Below, piece by piece: positions 59,876-64,000 of a DNA stretch of 64,000 nucleotides. The notes under the pieces were generated by a model. That model was not told the origin of the DNA and did no database searches. It saw only the letters and a program-made list of their open reading frames with translations. This DNA is from Corinectria fuckeliana (lineage: Eukaryota; Ascomycota; Sordariomycetes; Hypocreales; Nectriaceae), in assembly GCA_019137255.1 (NCBI GenBank), contig WPDH01000155.1, positions 49,049 through 113,048 of the forward strand. Reading direction: 5' to 3'. The first letter of the stretch is position 1; each line of letters begins with the position of its first letter. Both the position numbers and the translations under genes were made by a program.

Positions 59876-60590
59876 GATGGCGCCTTGGTTCGGTGTCCCG
59901 GGGGGGTTTCGGCGGGCAGCAAGAGGGAAGAAGAAGGGTGTGTTCGGGACGGCGCGGACGGAGGCTAGCGGTGCGATGGGCGTGGAGGCTAATTGAGGGG
60001 CGAGGGAGGCGTGTTGAGGGGATTCGGAAGGCGGAAGAGCTTCAAGAAGATGGGAGTTGTCTGGAGGAATTATCTACAGTATTGAGCCATGACGGACTGC
60101 AGCCGCGCGATGTGTAGTGGCGGCTGAGCGATCCAATAGAGGTAGCCGCTTATAGTGGCGCTGTGCGTCCGTGGTAGGTACCTCCATTCTACCTTAGGGT
60201 GCCTCTGGGTACCTCCGAGCTAGGCCTACTCCCAAAGACTGCTCGGCTTGTCACTGGAGCCTTGCAGCGCAAACGGACGTAGTCGCCAATCAGAAGCCAA
60301 TCGCCCCTTAGAAGCACTCCTGCATAGCTCCATACTAACTACCTACTTACCTACCCTTACCTCATACCTCACCTCCATCACAACCTTGACCTCAATCTCG
60401 ACTTTTGGCACTATCCACCAACACTCCGAGGAGCCGCCACCACCTTTGCTCTACCATCGCAGCTCCATCAGATCAACTGCCGCCGCAGCCCCGCCCTCCA
60501 GTCGCACCCATCGCGTTTACGCACTCCTCCTCATCCGACCTCCAGCGACCTCCATATCCCCCGCCGCAACGCTCTTCACCATCCGTCACC
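59876..60590. other. Divergent promoter region of PET117 and VMA10
   Basis: 715 bp between opposite starts. GGTACCTCC-type words recur at about 60176-60218 with TAGGTA-like neighbours, and 60330-60590 is C-rich leader of VMA10. No gene. Confidence 0.4.
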
Positions 60591-61257
60591 ATGGTCAGCA
60601 CCGAGCTCCCATCTCCCCCAGCTGACGAGACCACTCATCCAACTAACCCGCCTTCTAGTCTGCCCAAAACTCGGCTGGTATCCAGACGCTTCTCGACGTA
60701 CGTCTAGCCCCGTCGACCAGCCGCAACCTGCTCGGCTAACATACAACCAGGCTGAGCGAGAAGCCTCCAAAATTGTCCAGAAGGGTGAGTCTCTGCCTTC
60801 AGTCCCCCTTCTTTTGTGCATTACACTAACCCATTCATTCTCACAGCTCGGGAATGTAAGTTGCCTCTGCCTATCCACGTCTCGATGATGAACACGGCCT
60901 GGTAACATCCGACGTCTTCAGTCCGCACCAAGCGTGTCAAGGAAGCCCGCGACGAGGCCAAGCAAGAGATAAGCGACTACAAATCCTCAAAGGAGAACGA
61001 ATACAAGGAGTTTGAGGCTGAGGTACCCTTCGCTCCGCATCCCCGATTTAACATTGACTGTTCCCCATGTCGCTGACCAGCCATACTCCCTACAGCACAG
61101 CAAGGGCAATAAGGAGGCCGAGGCCGAGGCCAACAAAGAGGCTGAGCAGCAGATTAAGGATATCCAGGCGGCTGGAAAGAAGAGCCAGGCCAGCGTCGTC
61201 CAGAACCTGCTCACCGCTGTATTCGACGTTAAACCCATCCCCCCCACTGAGGTCTGA
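60591..61257 (+). CDS. VMA10: V-type ATPase subunit G
   Basis: A peripheral-stalk subunit of the vacuolar proton pump. Six coding exons, 60591-60593, 60659-60697, 60751-60784, 60847-60855, 60922-61022 and 61096-61257, give 115 aa against 114 in yeast. The N-terminus is MSAQNSAGIQTLLDAEREA, followed by KIVQKAREFRTKRVKEARDE and a long charged helix, as in Vma10. The first coding exon holds only the ATG, and exon 4 is 9 nt (supplying Arg-Glu and parts of Ala and Phe in KAREFRTK). All five introns are 53-73 nt with consensus-like ends. If the ATG ran on without splicing, a 38-codon frame unlike any ATPase subunit would result, so the spliced start is the sound one. The gene is convergent with the CTNNBL1-like gene. 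Confidence 0.95.
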
Positions 61258-61472
61258 GCGCATCCTCCAATACACAACCCCTCCGGAGAGTACAGCAGAA
61301 ACCCAGCCTCCGCAGTCATGACTGGACGGCCGCGGCTCGCCGAGTCATGACTAGATGCGGGTGCACCGTGGAAGCGAAAGAGGAGGATCGCGGCGATACG
61401 GGAGACAAGCGCGCGCGAAACATGATCGACCCTCTGGCGTGCCGTCAAGGGGCGCAACCTTTTAATACGAGT

Positions 61473-63374
61473 CTACTGAACAAATTCGACTAGAGTTCCC
61501 AGCATATCTCTCGTGTCCTGGTTCTCCTCGGTCGTGTCAAGTGCCCCTAGCTGCTCCCTGAGCGTCGCCCCTATCGCCCCCAGCTCCTCATCGCGCTCAG
61601 CGAGCAGCTGCTTGATTTTCCTCTTGGCCCCGTCGTCCTCTGCCACCAACCAGGCCAGGACTTGATCAATTGTCTGTAGCGTAAACATCCCGACGTCAAT
61701 CTTGTTTGCCAGCCACTGCAGTTCCATTTCTTCCCGGTCCTCCGCCGACAGGCCTTTCCTTCCGGCCTCGCTTTCGTTTTGCTGATCGACCCTCGCAACC
61801 CGGCCGCTATAATCCCTTCGGAGCTTGATGAGTTTCGATATCTTCTCGTAGTCTTTCTCCACGAACTTGGCTAGAGCTCGTATCCTCTCCGCGGAGTTTG
61901 CGGGTAGGAATCGAAGCATCGACGCAAAGATGCTCACCAAATGCTCTAGGAGGCGGAGATCTCGCGTCTTCATGAAGGCGGTGAAGATGGTCTTCAGCCC
62001 GCCTGCCTCGACAACCTTCTGACATACCTTGGCGCCTGCGTTGTTACCGGTGGCGTGGTCCAGGAGACGCAGCGCCGGCGGCTTGCTCCTCTTGCCCTCC
62101 TTCAACATGATGAGGCACAGCTCCACTCCCTCGGCCTCGAGCAGTTTCGCCTTGCCCGCGGCCTCGTCTACGAGGCAGGTCAACGCCTCAAAGAGGTTCT
62201 CCATGTACTCCTCCTCCTCGCCGCCCTTTTCTGGATCGCGTCTCCTGTAGGAGGCCACGAGTTGGAGCAGAATATCAACGGTGTCTAGGCGTGCGAGCTG
62301 GGCGCGGTTCGCCGGGGATGCTTGTGACAGAATGGCTAGGATCTCCGCCGCATACTGCTTGTTTTGTGTTACGGAGTCTTCTCTTCGCTGAATACGTTGT
62401 AAAAGCCACTGCAGCAGCTTCTCATCTTCCCCGACACGCTCGGCGGCGGATGGTCGAGAGCACAGGTTCTCTATCACTCCGAGAGCGTGGTAGACACCAC
62501 TCCGATCCGACTCGTCGTCTTCGTTGAGGCGGGAGAAGTTGGACACCAGAAGACCCAGCACGTCCGAATCCATCATGGCATCTACGAGGCTGTTCCACTG
62601 TGATTCATCCGCCGCGATGTCTTCGTCCGTCAGCTCGCCCATAATCTCAATGGCATCAATGGCGATATCCGTGTTTTCGTGCGCCAGCAGACCAACCAAA
62701 CTTGCGACACATCCCGTCTTGACAAAGTCTGGGTACAGCTCTGGGTGTTGGGAGAGTAGCGAGAGACCCTTGATGTCGGCATCCAAGTCGGCTTCGCTAG
62801 CGATGAATTTCTGCGGATTACCTTCGAACTTGGCACGGAGCTCAGCGTTCTTGGTGATGCGCTTCTCGAAATTTAGAGCTGTCTTGCGAAGCCAAGCGCC
62901 ATCGACCTTTTCTGGCGCGGCCCCGGCGTCGGCCTCGTCAACGTAGTCGAGAATCTCAGACTCTTGCTTGGTGATGCCTCCGCCGAAAAACCGATCCTCG
63001 TCATCGGCAGGGGGTAGGTCAGGGCCGAAGTCATCGTTCCCAGCGTCGTCGGGGGGGGGCGCCGGACCAGCTTCGCCGTCGTCCTCGTCAGGTTTTGTTT
63101 CGTCGACTCGGGCGTGGCGATTTGGGCCGTTCGTGTTCAGCCTAGCAGACTTGTAGATTTCGTCTAGGGAGGGACAAAGACAAGTCAGCAAGCAGTAGGC
63201 TTGACAAGAGAACGAGGACGTGATTCAGGACGTACTTGGATCTCGAATGGGATCGAACTTTCGCTTAGAAGAGATGCCTGAGCTCTGGAAGCTGGTTAGG
63301 AGTGGCAATTCATGACGTCGAAGTGAAGAAAAGATTAGGAAACGAACCTTGAAGATCTCGTCAACACTAGCCAT
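61473..63374 (-). CDS. CTNNBL1: Beta-catenin-like protein 1 (CTNNBL1), spliceosome-associated armadillo protein
   Basis: A nuclear armadillo-repeat protein associated with the Prp19 complex and Cdc5L. Minus exons 63374-63348, 63284-63236 and 63163-61473 give 588 aa. The N-terminus MASVDEIFK and KRKFDPIRDPNEIYKSAR is typical, followed by an acidic low-complexity stretch with PPPDD runs. From about 110 helical repeats show family blocks such as ALNFEKRITKNAELRAKF, NTDIAIDAIEIMGELTDED, LKEGKRSKPPALRLLDHA and FTAFMKT. The C-terminus is a helical region ending GTLVEFVQ. The first exon has 9 codons with a GTTCGT donor. This is the last gene before the AT-rich edge. Confidence 0.94.
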
Positions 63375-63640
63375 GCTCGTGAGCCAATTTGCGAATCGCT
63401 AGGGCTTTGCAGGTATCTTGTTGGTGGTGCAAATATGACAAGACGTGAGACCGTGAACGTTTTGAGTAGGTTCCAAGCAAGCGACGCGCTGCAAGGCAAG
63501 CTCCCTGAAAGGTTGCCTACCATTACAGTAGTGTAGAAGTGGAGGGTTAGATATCCCCCGATTGATACATAAATTCGTACAAGGCAGCATTGCTCAAGTG
63601 CTACTAAACTACCTACCTAAGTACTCAGTACAGTAGGTAA
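63375..63640. other. Upstream region of the CTNNBL1-like gene
   Basis: Short promoter region ending in a run of ACCTACCTAAGTACTCAGTACAGT-like words near 63609-63635. No gene. Confidence 0.4.
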
Positions 63641-64000
63641 GTCCCCCCCCCCCCCACTTATGGACCGCCCCCCCTTCTAGACCACCTTTTCCACTAAAAC
63701 ATTAATACTTTGAAATTCTATATTAAATCAGATTAGTTACTAAAAATAGTAAAAAGTTAACTATATAATCTTAAATATAAAAAAGACTATCTTTAAGATT
63801 TTAAGACTTTTTACCTAAGAATAAGCTAATAATAAGAAAAAGAAAGTTAATTAAGATTTACTAGTAGTTTACTAGTAAGTCTTAACGGAAATTTATTAGT
63901 ACTAATTTTTAAAAATAGATAATAAAAATCTTTTAAAAATCTTATAATTTTTCACTAAAATCTAGTATTATAAAAATAGTTTTCTTTTAAAGATAATCCT
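63641..64000. mobile_element. Edge of an AT-rich, probably RIP-degraded repeat
   Basis: A run of 13 C (63643-63655) and a second C run (63668-63674) are followed by a sudden change in composition. In 63721-63780 only 8 of 60 bases are G or C, against more than half in the neighbouring genes, and TA and AAAA words dominate to the window end. No open frame is left. Such a sharp step is what repeat-induced point mutation leaves in transposon DNA of ascomycetes. The identity of the element cannot be read from this fragment. Confidence 0.6.

Noticed and set aside
60591..60707. Unspliced 38-codon frame starting at the VMA10 ATG
   Set aside because: Its product is unlike any V-ATPase subunit, whereas splicing right after the ATG gives a complete subunit G.
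1..64000. CRISPR array, rRNA genes, prophage or secondary metabolite cluster
   Set aside because: None of the expected repeats or core enzymes were seen; the genes are scattered eukaryotic loci.

Overview
The window is nuclear DNA of a filamentous ascomycete, most likely a sordariomycete. This rests on short introns (mostly 53-90 nt) with GT...CTAAC/CTGAC...AG signals, CT-rich leaders, gene order on both strands without operons, fungus-specific proteins (Gis2-type zinc knuckle protein, Som1/Flo8-type LisH protein, Ste2-type alpha-pheromone receptor, Pet117, Tom6), secreted GH16 and GH45 enzymes, and an AT-rich block at the right edge that resembles a RIP-mutated repeat. I cannot fix the species. 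All gene models were spliced by hand from reading frame continuity and family knowledge.

Layout, left to right: the 5' end of a minus-strand gene leaving the window (1-185); MCM2 (791-3516); a large multi-pass membrane protein (5383-8367); 4 kb without a convincing gene but with a CA microsatellite and a MITE-like inverted repeat; a hexose-type MFS transporter (12354-14179) convergent with a calpain-like protease (14494-17342); a seven-knuckle CCHC protein (19645-20500); a two-TM protein with two PPxY motifs (23316-24553); U5 snRNP 40K WD protein (26772-28014) divergent from TRAPP subunit Bet3 (28486-29230); a polyQ LisH regulator (31894-34777); GH16 (35913-36815); an unassigned conserved protein (39981-40885) divergent from Tom6 (41385-41703); a Ser-rich protein with an unresolved start (42449-44602); the pheromone receptor (45193-46416); Vps23 (47347-49084); indoleamine 2,3-dioxygenase (50346-51812); GH45 with CBM1 (52087-53430); RPB2 (55257-59178); Pet117 (59503-59875); V-ATPase subunit G (60591-61257); CTNNBL1-like protein (61473-63374); then the AT-rich edge.

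Most genes are core eukaryotic machinery (replication licensing, transcription, splicing, vesicle tethering, ESCRT, vacuolar acidification, mitochondrial import and cytochrome oxidase assembly). Between them lie genes for how the fungus meets its surroundings: sugar uptake, plant or fungal wall hydrolysis, mating pheromone sensing and a developmental regulator. There is no secondary metabolite cluster, CRISPR array or intact transposon. The most unusual recurring feature is very short coding exons: 12 nt in GIS2, 9 nt in BET3, 9 nt plus an ATG-only coding exon in VMA10, 7 nt in TOM6 and 5 nt in MCM2.
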